Assembly: GCA_045586785.1 (NCBI GenBank)
Contig: JAZNBA010000112.1
Location: 1 to 18,679, forward strand
Direction: 5' to 3'
Length of the DNA stretch: 18,679 nt
Source: UMGS1002 sp045586785
GTDB taxonomy: Bacteria > Bacillota > Clostridia > Oscillospirales > CAG-272
Shown here: in pieces, positions 1-7,172 of the stretch
How positions within the stretch are numbered: the stretch's first letter is position 1
Layout of the letters: the number at the start of each line of letters is the position of its first letter
Translations under genes and position numbers: made by a program
Notes under the pieces: generated by a model
Seen by the model: only the letters and a program-made list of their open reading frames with translations
Told to the model about the DNA's origin: nothing
Databases searched by the model: none

Positions 1-2
1 AC

Positions 3-41
3 CGCTTGGCCTCCGACTTTGATGAAACAGGAAGGTTTTAG
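3..41 (+). CDS. C-terminal tail of an upstream gene (possibly whiA)
   Basis: An open frame entering from the left edge reads RLASDFDETGRF and stops at TAG 39-41, three bases before the HPr start. Only 12 residues are visible, so the product cannot be identified from the sequence. In many Bacillota the gene just upstream of an HPr/Crh gene is whiA, and uvrC lies in the same neighbourhood, so whiA is a guess from gene order only. The tight spacing suggests co-transcription with the HPr gene. Confidence 0.3.
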   Translation, partial: RLASDFDETGRF

Positions 42-44
42 GCG

Positions 45-308
45 ATGGTATCACGCGACGTAAAGATCACAAATAATATAGGACTGCATGCACGTCCTGC
101 AACATTTTTTGTCCAAAAGGCAAATTGCTACCGTTCTGTAATAAAGGTTGAGAAGGATGACCGTATAGTCAGCGCCAAAAGCCTGCTGGGGATATTGTCC
201 CTTGGTATTGCCAAAGGCATGACCATTACTCTGCGTGCGGACGGACCCGATGAGGCCGAGGCAGTAGAGGGTCTGGCAACTCTTATTGATCAAGGACTTG
301 CCGAGTAA
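45..308 (+). CDS. HPr-family phosphocarrier protein
   Basis: An 87-residue protein with the full HPr pattern. The active-site loop GLHARPA puts the phosphorylatable histidine at residue 15, and SAKSLLGILSLG puts the regulatory serine at residue 46. In PTS systems His15 carries phosphate from enzyme I to the sugar-specific EII proteins, while Ser46 is phosphorylated by HPr kinase for carbon catabolite control. His15 is present, so this is not a Crh-type protein, which lacks it. The start is set by AGGAAGG at 29-35, nine bases before ATG 45. It follows the upstream gene by three bases. No other PTS gene is in the window, so its enzyme I must be encoded elsewhere. Cytoplasmic. Confidence 0.93.
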   Translation: MVSRDVKITNNIGLHARPATFFVQKANCYRSVIKVEKDDRIVSAKSLLGILSLGIAKGMTITLRADGPDEAEAVEGLATLIDQGLAE

Positions 309-335
309 AGCAAAATATTGTGTTTTGTACAGTGA

Positions 336-378
336 GGGCGATCTCAGTTGGCGTCGGTAGGCGTCGCAGAGGTCGCCT
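336..378 (+). other. hairpin between the HPr gene and uvrC
   Basis: GGCGATCTC (337-345) can pair with GAGGTCGCC (369-377) with one G-U pair. The loop contains a 7-bp direct repeat, GGCGTCG at 350-356 and 360-366. Only a short CTTT follows, so it is a weak terminator at best. It could be a processing or attenuation element, or have no function. The rest of the 97-bp gap holds only the uvrC ribosome-binding site. Confidence 0.3.
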
Positions 379-405
379 TTAACATAAGAGAGGGGAGGAT
401 AAAGT

Positions 406-2253
406 ATGGCGGCAGATGTGAGCAGAAGAGAATATCTATTGCAAAAGGCAAATGCATTACCGTTGACACCGGGTGTGTATATTATGCACGATAAATCGGG
501 CAAGGTAATATACGTGGGCAAATCGCGCAAGCTGAAAAACCGTGTGTCGCAGTATTTTCAGTCGGGCGTAAAAAATGCCAAGACAGAGCGCATGACCTCG
601 CTTGTGTGGGATTTTGAGACCATACTTTGTGACACCGAAATTGAGGCTCTGACGCTTGAAAATAACTTTATTAAGCAGTATTCCCCCAAATATAATATTC
701 GCCTTAAAGACGCAAAATCTTACCCCTATATAAAGATAACTGCCGAGCAATATCCGCGTCTGGTCTGTACTCGTAAACGAGAGCAGGACGGCGCAAAATA
801 TTTTGGACCGTATTCGGGCACGTCTACGGTATTTTCGGTCATTGGCGCGGTCAACCGTGCGCTGGGACTGCCGTGCTGCAAGCGGTCGTTTCCACGCGAC
901 ATAGGACGCGAGCGCCCCTGCCTTTATTATCAAATGGGGCACTGCTGCGGCGTTTGCACGGGCAGAGTGGAAAAGGCGCAGTATGACGAGCTGGTGAAAA
1001 ACGCCGCGGATATACTGGGCGGCAATACGGCGTCTGTCAGACGAGAGCTGCACGAGCGAATGATGCAGCTTGCTGAGCTTGAGCGTTTTGAGGAGGCGGC
1101 GCGTTGCCGCGATACAATTGGGGCGCTTGAGCGGTTGCGTGAAAAGCAAAAGGTGGTAGGCAAGCCGGGCGAGGATTATGATGTTATTGCCTTTTTTGAT
1201 GGAGATGCGGCGGCGTGCGTTTCCATATTCAGTGTGCGCGACGGCATTCTTACCGATAGGCGCAGTCACGTTTTCGGCGCGGGCGAGATCGCTGATGCCG
1301 AGGGAATGGCGGCATTCATATGTGAGCAGTATAAAATTTGTGAATATATACCGCCGCGAGTCATGCTGTCCTTCGGAATTGAGGAGGGCGAGCGCGAGGC
1401 GCTTGAGGCTTATCTTACAAATATTGCTTGTCATAAAGTGACGGTCAAAACCCCCGAGCGCGGGGAGTTCAAGAAAATGTGCGATCTGGCACTTTCAAAC
1501 GCGGCGGACGGTGTCCGCGACTATGCGGACGGTATTGTGCGGGATGAGGGAGTGCTGGTCCAGCTGGCATCGGCACTTGGACTTGAAGTATATCCTGAAC
1601 GCATTGAGGCTTACGATATTTCGAATTTTGGTTCTGAGTCAATGCGCGCAGGTATGATAGTGTGCGAAAACGGCAAGTTTAAAAAGTCGGATTACCGTTC
1701 ATTTACTATCAAAACCGTAGAGGGCACGGACGACTATTCTGCAATGCGTGAGGCGCTCTCACGCAGACTTGCACATTTGTCAGATGAGAGCGGTTCGTTT
1801 TCACACCGCCCCGACCTTATTCTGCTTGACGGCGGTCGCGGGCACGTGAGCGTTATAAGCGAACTGCTGGACGAGATGGGGCTTGAGATACCTCTTGTGG
1901 GTATGGTAAAGGACGATTACCACAAGACTCGTGCACTGACCACGCTTGATAACGAGATAAATATCGCGCGCAACAGAGAGCTGTTTACGTTTATTTATAA
2001 AATACAGGAAGAGGTGCACCGCTATACCTACGGGCGCACCGAGGCATCCAAACGCAAGAGTCTGAAGACCTCGTCACTGACAGCTATTCCCGGTATTGGC
2101 GAGAAAAAGGCGAAAGCATTGCTTACTCATTTTGGCGGTCTTGGCGCCATAAAGTCGGCAAGCTGTGAGGACATTGCCGCGGTTAAAGGTGTCGGTGCGT
2201 CGGACGCGGTGTCGGTATGGAAATATTTTCATCAAAATGACGGTGTAAAATAA
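406..2253 (+). CDS. uvrC: excinuclease ABC subunit UvrC
   Basis: A 615-residue nucleotide excision repair nuclease, of usual family length, which makes the incisions on both sides of a lesion within the UvrB-DNA complex. The N-terminal GIY-YIG domain is at about 20-100 (GVYIMHDKSG, then YVGKS). A UVR motif for UvrB contact lies at about 211-242 (RFEEAARCRD). The RNase H-like 5' incision domain contains YDISNFG (Asp404) and LLDGGRGH (Asp475). A helix-hairpin-helix pair closes the protein from about 558 (IPGIGEKKAKALL, then VKGVG). A cysteine cluster, CLYYQMGHCCGVC, lies between the first two domains, as in many UvrC proteins. AGGGGAGG at 391-398 sets the ATG at 406. No frameshift or missing domain is seen. 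Confidence 0.97.
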   Translation: MAADVSRREYLLQKANALPLTPGVYIMHDKSGKVIYVGKSRKLKNRVSQYFQSGVKNAKTERMTSLVWDFETILCDTEIEALTLENNFIKQYSPKYNIRLKDAKSYPYIKITAEQYPRLVCTRKREQDGAKYFGPYSGTSTVFSVIGAVNRALGLPCCKRSFPRDIGRERPCLYYQMGHCCGVCTGRVEKAQYDELVKNAADILGGNTASVRRELHERMMQLAELERFEEAARCRDTIGALERLREKQKVVGKPGEDYDVIAFFDGDAAACVSIFSVRDGILTDRRSHVFGAGEIADAEGMAAFICEQYKICEYIPPRVMLSFGIEEGEREALEAYLTNIACHKVTVKTPERGEFKKMCDLALSNAADGVRDYADGIVRDEGVLVQLASALGLEVYPERIEAYDISNFGSESMRAGMIVCENGKFKKSDYRSFTIKTVEGTDDYSAMREALSRRLAHLSDESGSFSHRPDLILLDGGRGHVSVISELLDEMGLEIPLVGMVKDDYHKTRALTTLDNEINIARNRELFTFIYKIQEEVHRYTYGRTEASKRKSLKTSSLTAIPGIGEKKAKALLTHFGGLGAIKSASCEDIAAVKGVGASDAVSVWKYFHQNDGVK

Positions 2254-2260
2254 AAAACTG

Positions 2261-2289
2261 TTGAAATTATAATAAATATCTGTTAAAAT
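2261..2289 (+). promoter_or_regulatory. candidate promoter for rsmD-coaD
   Basis: TTGAAA (2261-2266) and TAAAAT (2284-2289) are 17 bp apart in the AT-rich gap after uvrC, just before the rsmD ribosome-binding site. The boxes are imperfect and the region is AT-rich, so chance is possible. Without it, rsmD would be read from the uvrC transcript. Confidence 0.4.
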
Positions 2290-2303
2290 AAAAGAGGTTT
2301 TAA

Positions 2304-2870
2304 ATGAGAATAATTACGGGCAGAGCACGCGGAGCTCAGCTTTATACGTTGCCGGGTGAGGCTACGCGTCCCACATCCGAGCGCGCCAAGCAAGCCATAT
2401 TTTCTATGATACAGTTCGGAATAGAGGGCAGAGAGGTGCTGGACCTTTTTGCAGGCTCGGGACAGATGGCACTTGAGGCGATAAGCCGCGGAGCGGCTCA
2501 CGCTACTGTGTGCGACAGTTCAAAAGCGGCGTGTGATGTAATCGAAAAAAACATACGTAAGATACGTGCCGAGTCTGAGGTGACGCTGCTTTGTTTGGAC
2601 TATGCCGAGGCGCTGAAAAGACTTCGAGGCAGAGTGAAATTCGATATAGTTTTTCTCGATCCACCTTACAATAAAGGCCTTGTGAGTGCGGCGCTTAAAT
2701 TGCTTTGCAGGTACGATCTGCTTAAATCCACAAGCGTTGTCGTGTGTGAGTCAGGCGGCGAGGATATATTCGCTGGCGGCGCGCAAGACAAATATGAAGT
2801 CATAAAGACCGCAAAATACGGCATTGCAAACGTGACGCTTGTGAAGCCTATTTGCGTCACAAATCAGTAA
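2304..2870 (+). CDS. rsmD: 16S rRNA (guanine(966)-N(2))-methyltransferase RsmD
   Basis: A 188-residue class I SAM-dependent methyltransferase of the RsmD family, which methylates G966 (E. coli numbering) of 16S rRNA during 30S assembly. The N-terminal MRIITGRARG and the TRPTSERAKQAIFSMI segment are typical of the family. SAM motif I reads VLDLFAGSGQMALEA, and the catalytic motif IV reads FLDPPY. AGAGG seven bases upstream supports ATG 2304. coaD follows about 25 bases later, and rsmD-coaD is a common pair in Bacillota, so the two are probably one transcript. Confidence 0.93.
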   Translation: MRIITGRARGAQLYTLPGEATRPTSERAKQAIFSMIQFGIEGREVLDLFAGSGQMALEAISRGAAHATVCDSSKAACDVIEKNIRKIRAESEVTLLCLDYAEALKRLRGRVKFDIVFLDPPYNKGLVSAALKLLCRYDLLKSTSVVVCESGGEDIFAGGAQDKYEVIKTAKYGIANVTLVKPICVTNQ

Positions 2871-2894
2871 TAATACAATCAAGGAGTGCTTGAT

Positions 2895-3374
2895 ATGAAG
2901 ATATGTGTTGTTCCCGGGAGCTTCGATCCCTTTACAATAGGTCATCTTGATATAGTTGAGCGTGCGTCGAAAATGTTTGACAAGGTGTACGTTGCCATTA
3001 TGGTGAACATTAATAAGACAGGAACCTTTGACCTTGCAACGCGAAAAAAAATTGCCGAGGTATCTTGTGGTGACCTCCCTAATGTTACCGTTATTACTGC
3101 AGAGGGCTTGCTGGTTGATCTTTGCTCGGCGCTTGGCGCTTGCGCAATTGTCAAGGGCGTGAGAAACGTTAACGACTACGCGTATGAAGCTGACCTTGCC
3201 GATATTAATCGTCATCTTGCGCCTGTCGATACCGTGTGGCTGCCCGCGCGTCCGTCGCTATCATTTATCAGCTCCACGTTTGTGCGCGAGCTGATCAAAT
3301 ACGAGCGTTCCCTTGACGGTGCGCTTCATCCCGACGCGCTTCATATCATCGAGGCGGCTCTCATTAAAAAATAA
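2895..3374 (+). CDS. coaD: pantetheine-phosphate adenylyltransferase CoaD
   Basis: A 159-residue enzyme of normal family length that transfers AMP from ATP to 4'-phosphopantetheine, giving dephospho-CoA, the penultimate step of CoA synthesis. The nucleotidyltransferase signature is GSFDPFTIGH with its T/HxGH motif. Further family blocks are VKGVRNVNDYAYE, INRHLAP and SFISSTFVREL. The start is taken as ATG 2895 because AAGGAG at 2881-2886 lies eight bases upstream. An in-frame GTG at 2886 overlaps that ribosome-binding site and would add only three residues. Cytoplasmic and hexameric in known homologues. Confidence 0.95.
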   Translation: MKICVVPGSFDPFTIGHLDIVERASKMFDKVYVAIMVNINKTGTFDLATRKKIAEVSCGDLPNVTVITAEGLLVDLCSALGACAIVKGVRNVNDYAYEADLADINRHLAPVDTVWLPARPSLSFISSTFVRELIKYERSLDGALHPDALHIIEAALIKK

Positions 3375-3421
3375 GGCTTGTCCCCAAAAATAAAAAACAA
3401 GCGTTGTTCTAAAACTTTGCG

Positions 3422-3458
3422 TCCTCCCGTATATTTTATTGACAAATATACGGGAGGA
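3422..3458 (+). promoter_or_regulatory. perfect inverted repeat covering the spoIVA ribosome-binding site
   Basis: TCCTCCCGTATA (3422-3433) and TATACGGGAGGA (3447-3458) are perfect 12-bp complements around a 13-base loop. A G-U pair can extend the stem by one. The GGGAGGA that serves as spoIVA ribosome-binding site is entirely within the 3' arm, six bases before the ATG. In RNA this would hide the site. No U-run follows, so it is not an ordinary terminator for coaD. As DNA it could also be a protein-binding site. Confidence 0.65.
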
Positions 3459-3464
3459 TCTTTT

Positions 3465-4943
3465 ATGTCTGAACATTCTATTTACAAGGATATCGCCGAA
3501 CGCACGGGAGGCGATATTTATATCGGTGTTGTGGGACCCGTGAGGACGGGCAAATCCACTTTTATAAAGCGTTTTATGGAGGCGTTGGTGCTGCCAAATA
3601 TTGCAGAGGGATACGTTCGTGACCGCGCCCGTGACGAGATGCCGCAGAGCGCGGCAGGCAAGACGGTCATGACCACCGAGCCTAAGTTTATACCCGACGA
3701 GGCGGTCACCATAATTATCGATGACTGCGCGTCATTCCGTGTTAAAATGATAGATTGCGTGGGGTACATTGTCCCCGAAGCACTGGGAACTATTGAAAAC
3801 GGTCAGCCGCGTATGGTGCGCACGCCCTGGCAGGAGGAGGCGATGCCCTTTGTTGAGGCGGCGGAAATGGGTACGCACAAGGTCATAACAGAGCACAGTA
3901 CCATAGGCATGTTAATTACCACCGACGGCAGTATTGGCGAAATATCCCGCGACAGCTATCTTGATGCCGAGGAGCGCGTGGTGAGTGAGCTTAAGGCAAT
4001 GGGTAAGCCCTTTGCGATCATATTGAACTCTGCCGATCCGTCATCTGAAAAGGCTATTGCGCTGGCGTATGAGCTTGAAGCGAAATATAATGTTCCCGTG
4101 GCGCTTGTCAGCTGTCTTGATCTTGATGCCGAGGATATCCGCCACATACTTGAGCTGGTCTTGCACGAATTTCCCGTTTGCGAGGTGCGTGTAAAACTGC
4201 CTGAATGGACGCAGGCGCTTGATGATAATCATCCCGTCAAAAACTCTATCGTTGAAAGTGTACGCGGTTGCGCGGCAAAGGTGTCCAAGACCGGTGACAT
4301 CAAGCAGGCATTTTTGAAGCTTGCGGATAATGAATATGTCAAGGATGTCAGCGTTGACGAAATCAATTTGGGCAACGGCTGTGCCTGCGTATCACTTGCG
4401 CTGGAGGACGGACTTTACTATAACGTCATCAGCGAGCTTACAGGTTTTGAAATCAGCGGCGAGGACGATCTCATACGGCTTTTGCGCGAGTTTTCCAAGC
4501 TCAAAGGCGAGTATGACCGCGTTGCCGAGGCGCTTCGCGACGCTGACGAAAAGGGGTATGGCATAGTTATGCCCGATATTTCGGAGCTTAAACTGGAGCA
4601 ACCCGAGATAGTCAAGCAGGCAGGAGGTTACGGCGTAAAATTGCGGGCATCTGCGCGCTCGGTGCATATGATACGCGCCAATATTGAGACCGAGATAAGT
4701 CCCATTGTGGGGACCGAGCAGCAGTCCGAGGATCTGGTAAGATATATGCTGGAGGAATTTTCTGATTCACCCGAGCGCATCTGGGAGTCCAATATGTTCG
4801 GAAAGACGCTGTATGAGCTGATAAACGAGGGCATACATACAAAGCTTGAGCACATGCCCGACGAGTCGCGCGACAAACTGTCCGAGACGCTGGAGCGTAT
4901 TATCAACGAGGGTAGTAACGGACTTATTTGTATTATACTTTGA
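3465..4943 (+). CDS. spoIVA: stage IV sporulation protein A (SpoIVA)
   Basis: A 492-residue protein, the same length as the B. subtilis protein. SpoIVA is the ATPase that polymerises on the forespore surface to form the base of the spore coat; in known species it is made in the mother cell under sigma E. The P-loop GPVRTGKS is at 24-31 (Lys30), followed by TTEPKFIPDEAV and the GTPase-like DCVGYIVPEALG. The C-terminus ends GLICIIL, as in family members. ATG 3465 is chosen because GGGAGGA sits just upstream; the frame stays open further upstream but without family similarity. It shows that the host forms endospores or descends from a spore former. No clear sigma E promoter was recognised. Confidence 0.95.
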   Translation: MSEHSIYKDIAERTGGDIYIGVVGPVRTGKSTFIKRFMEALVLPNIAEGYVRDRARDEMPQSAAGKTVMTTEPKFIPDEAVTIIIDDCASFRVKMIDCVGYIVPEALGTIENGQPRMVRTPWQEEAMPFVEAAEMGTHKVITEHSTIGMLITTDGSIGEISRDSYLDAEERVVSELKAMGKPFAIILNSADPSSEKAIALAYELEAKYNVPVALVSCLDLDAEDIRHILELVLHEFPVCEVRVKLPEWTQALDDNHPVKNSIVESVRGCAAKVSKTGDIKQAFLKLADNEYVKDVSVDEINLGNGCACVSLALEDGLYYNVISELTGFEISGEDDLIRLLREFSKLKGEYDRVAEALRDADEKGYGIVMPDISELKLEQPEIVKQAGGYGVKLRASARSVHMIRANIETEISPIVGTEQQSEDLVRYMLEEFSDSPERIWESNMFGKTLYELINEGIHTKLEHMPDESRDKLSETLERIINEGSNGLICIIL

Positions 4944-4944
4944 T

Positions 4945-4986
4945 AAAAGCAAACCCGACACCTCAATTGGTGTCGGGTAAGCTTTT
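4945..4986. terminator. bidirectional terminator between spoIVA and glyA
   Basis: ACCCGACACC (4953-4962) and GGTGTCGGGT (4969-4978) form a perfect 10-bp stem around TCAATT. The flanks AAAAGC (4945-4950) and GCTTTT (4981-4986) pair outside it, giving U-runs on both strands. It fits two genes that converge. Confidence 0.9.
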
Positions 4987-4991
4987 TCAAG

Positions 4992-6245
4992 TTAAATATC
5001 CTTGTAAAGAGGGAACTGTTCGCACAGTTTTGCGACCTCGGCGCGGACGGTGTCGGCGCTGTTTTCAAAGTCGCGTGCGGTGAGGGCGAAGAGGTGAGCT
5101 ATCTTCTTCATTTCAGGCTCCTTCATGCCGCGAGTGGTCAGCGCGGGAGTACCTACGCGGATGCCGGAGGTAATGAAGGGAGACTGAGGATCGTCGGGGA
5201 TGGCGTTTTTGTTGACGGTGATGTGTACGTCGTCAAGGCGGTGCTCAAATTCCTTACCCGTCAGGTTCATGGAGCGCAGACCAACCAGCATAAGGTGGTT
5301 GTCGGTGCCGCCGGAGACCAGATCGAAGCCTTCTTCAATAAGCGCCTCGGCGAGAGCCGTCGCGTTTTTGACTACCTGCTCCTGATATGCCTTGAACTCG
5401 GGCTGCATTGCTTCCTTGAAGCAAACTGCCTTTGCGGCGATGATGTGCATCAGAGGACCGCCCTGAATGCCGGGGAATATAGCCTTGTCGATCTTCTTGG
5501 CGATATCTTCGTTGTTGGAAAGTATCATACCGCCGCGGGGACCGCGAAGAGTTTTATGAGTGGTGGTGGTAACTACATCAGCGTAAGGAACGGGGGAGGG
5601 ATGCTGACCTGCCGCAACAAGACCTGCGATGTGAGCCATGTCTACCATGAGATATGCGCCGACCTTGTCAGCGATCTCGCGCAGACGAGCGAAGTCGATA
5701 ACGCGAGGATATGCGGATGCGCCCGCAACGATCATCTTGGGATTGACTTCAAGAGCCTTTGCCTCAAGTGCATCGTAGTCGATACGGAAGTCGTTTGAGC
5801 TTACGCCGTAAGGAATAAAGTTATAGAATTTACCCGAAAGGTTAACGGGGCTGCCGTGAGTCAGGTGACCGCCGTGAGCCAGACTCATACCCAGCACGGT
5901 GTCGCCGTGCTCAAGCAGAGCAACGTAAACTGCGGTGTTGGCCTGAGAGCCGCTGTGAGGCTGAACGTTTGCAAATTTCGCGCCGAACAGCTCGCAAGCT
6001 CTTGTTCTTGCCAGCTCCTCAACAACGTCAACACACATACAACCGCCGTAGTAGCGCTTGGAGGGATAGCCCTCTGCGTATTTGTTGGTCATAATGCTTC
6101 CTGCTGCCGCAAGAACCGCGGGGGAAACAAAGTTTTCGGATGCGATCATTTCGAGGCCTGCGGACTCACGAGCGTGCTCGGCACGAATGGCGTCGGCAGT
6201 TTCGGGGTCAATAGCCTCAATAAACTTCAAATTTTCATTGAGCAT
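4992..6245 (-). CDS. glyA: serine hydroxymethyltransferase
   Basis: A 417-residue PLP enzyme that interconverts serine and glycine, passing the one-carbon unit to tetrahydrofolate. The N-terminal block GLEMIASENFVS, the EGYPSKRYYGG segment and VQPHSGSQAN are typical. The PLP-binding lysine is Lys231 in TTTTHKTLRGPRGG. VDMAHIAGL supplies the cofactor aspartate. The open frame extends 15 codons further upstream, but ATG 6245 is chosen because GGAAGGAG lies about nine bases before it and the family N-terminus begins there. It is a single-gene unit with its own promoter and a shared terminator. Confidence 0.96.
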   Translation of the reverse strand: MLNENLKFIEAIDPETADAIRAEHARESAGLEMIASENFVSPAVLAAAGSIMTNKYAEGYPSKRYYGGCMCVDVVEELARTRACELFGAKFANVQPHSGSQANTAVYVALLEHGDTVLGMSLAHGGHLTHGSPVNLSGKFYNFIPYGVSSNDFRIDYDALEAKALEVNPKMIVAGASAYPRVIDFARLREIADKVGAYLMVDMAHIAGLVAAGQHPSPVPYADVVTTTTHKTLRGPRGGMILSNNEDIAKKIDKAIFPGIQGGPLMHIIAAKAVCFKEAMQPEFKAYQEQVVKNATALAEALIEEGFDLVSGGTDNHLMLVGLRSMNLTGKEFEHRLDDVHITVNKNAIPDDPQSPFITSGIRVGTPALTTRGMKEPEMKKIAHLFALTARDFENSADTVRAEVAKLCEQFPLYKDI

Positions 6246-6295
6246 GTGGCAAATCTCCTTCCAAAGCACAAATGTTTTACAAAAAATCACATATT

Positions 6296-6324
6296 ATTAT
6301 ACACTAAAACCCAAAATAAAACAA
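6296..6324 (-). promoter_or_regulatory. candidate glyA promoter
   Basis: On the minus strand TTGTTT (6319-6324) and a perfect TATAAT (6296-6301) are 17 bp apart, about 50 bp before the glyA start. The -35 box is weak. The rest of the glyA-mgsA gap, apart from the rightward promoter, is AT-rich with no gene. Confidence 0.6.
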
Positions 6325-6445
6325 GAGGTTTACGCAAATCTTTCTATGTTTTATCATATTAAACAACAAAATTGCTGAATTTATGTCAAAAACATATAAA
6401 ACTGACACAATATAATAAAAAAATGCGTGGAAATTGAAAACAATA

Positions 6446-6475
6446 TTGACAAACCCACCTTAAATGTGGTATAAT
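6446..6475 (+). promoter_or_regulatory. consensus promoter for the MgsA-like gene
   Basis: TTGACA (6446-6451) and TATAAT (6470-6475) are 18 bp apart, with an extended -10 TGG just before TATAAT. Both boxes are perfect. It lies about 35 bp before ATG 6511 and may also supply the thrS T-box transcript. Confidence 0.88.
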
Positions 6476-6510
6476 GAACAAGTAAATTTTTTCAGAAAGG
6501 CGGATACCAG

Positions 6511-6945
6511 ATGGAAATAGCAATAATGGCTCATGACCTCAAAAAAGAGCTTATGGTTCAATTCTGTATCGCTTATTGCGGTATTTTGAGCAAGCACAAG
6601 CTGTGTGCGACAAGCATTACTGCCAAGCACATCTCGGATGCCACCGGTTTGACTATTGAACGTCTGATGGCGGGTGAGCAGGGCGGAGAACAGCAGATCA
6701 CCTCCCGCATCGCTTACAACGAGATAGACTTGTTGCTTTTTTTCAGGGACACACGTCCTTCCAGTGAATACGACGAAGAAGAACATGAACTGTTGCGTAT
6801 GTGCGACTTATATAATATACCCGTAGCTACCAATATAGCTACCGCCGAGGCGCTGGTCTGCGCGCTCGACAGAGGAGATCTTGACTGGCGCGAGTTTTTC
6901 AACCCGCGTTCCGAGTATAATCTCAAGCTTCACGGCAAAATGTGA
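6511..6945 (+). CDS. methylglyoxal synthase-like protein with altered active site
   Basis: A 144-residue protein that clearly belongs to the MgsA fold: AHDLKKELM at the start, ISDATGL, GGEQQ, FFRD, then YNIPVATNIATAE and RGDLDWREFF. MgsA turns dihydroxyacetone phosphate into methylglyoxal and phosphate. Against my recall of E. coli MgsA the catalytic region aligns without gaps (offset 11). His19 and Asp91 are kept (His8, Asp80), but the catalytic base Asp71 is Glu60, His98 is Tyr87 and Asp101 is Glu90. In the phosphate loop, Gly46, Thr47 and Gly49 become Ser35, Ile36 and Ala38, and Ser65 becomes Ala54. The frame is intact, the promoter is strong and a GAAAGG ribosome-binding site precedes the start, so it looks expressed. 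Activity as an MGS is doubtful; its real role is unknown. Confidence 0.8.
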   Translation: MEIAIMAHDLKKELMVQFCIAYCGILSKHKLCATSITAKHISDATGLTIERLMAGEQGGEQQITSRIAYNEIDLLLFFRDTRPSSEYDEEEHELLRMCDLYNIPVATNIATAEALVCALDRGDLDWREFFNPRSEYNLKLHGKM

Positions 6946-6952
6946 CCGTGAC

Positions 6953-7138
6953 GGTGCAAATGACACGTTGTGTAAAATTTCCGCGTACAGAGAGAGGGAG
7001 TTGCTGAGAGCCCTTGGCGTGAGCTTACACAATACCACTTTTGCGCTTAATTTAATATCCTGATGAGTTAAAAGCTCGGGTGGAACCGTGCATTATCGCA
7101 CCCCGAACACGAAAAGTGTCCGAGGTGCGTTTGTTTTT
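6953..7138 (+). ncRNA. T-box riboswitch (threonine) controlling thrS
   Basis: Stem I can be drawn with GCAAA (6956-6960) pairing TTTGC (7040-7044) and TTGTGTAA (6968-6975) pairing TTACACAA (7025-7032). The specifier loop then carries ACC at 7034-7036, a threonine codon, matching the gene downstream. The T-box sequence GGGTGGAACCGTG is at 7078-7090; its TGGA predicts a tRNA with discriminator U. In this class of switch, uncharged tRNA pairs with the specifier and the T-box bulge and stabilises an antiterminator. A TATAAT at 6916-6921 inside the upstream gene lacks a good -35, so transcription may come from the mgsA-like promoter. Confidence 0.9.
7097..7138 (+). terminator. T-box-controlled terminator before thrS
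   Basis: CGCACC (7097-7102) pairs with GGTGCG (7124-7129), and ACAC pairs with GTGT around GAAAA. A U-rich run TTTGTTTTT follows at 7130-7138. It is the regulated terminator of the threonine T-box. Confidence 0.88.
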
Positions 7139-7172
7139 ATAAAAATTTTTGTTTAATATAATGGAGGAAATT

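Noticed and set aside
457..1434. Long minus-strand frame (325 codons) opposite uvrC
   Set aside because: It lies antisense to a clear uvrC, has no recognisable domain and no ribosome-binding site; it reflects codon use of uvrC.
3378..3464. 29-codon N-terminal extension of SpoIVA
   Set aside because: No ribosome-binding site for it; the shorter form matches the family length of 492.
5094..6362. Two long plus-strand frames opposite glyA
   Set aside because: The translations show no family features, while the glyA frame on the other strand is intact and conserved.
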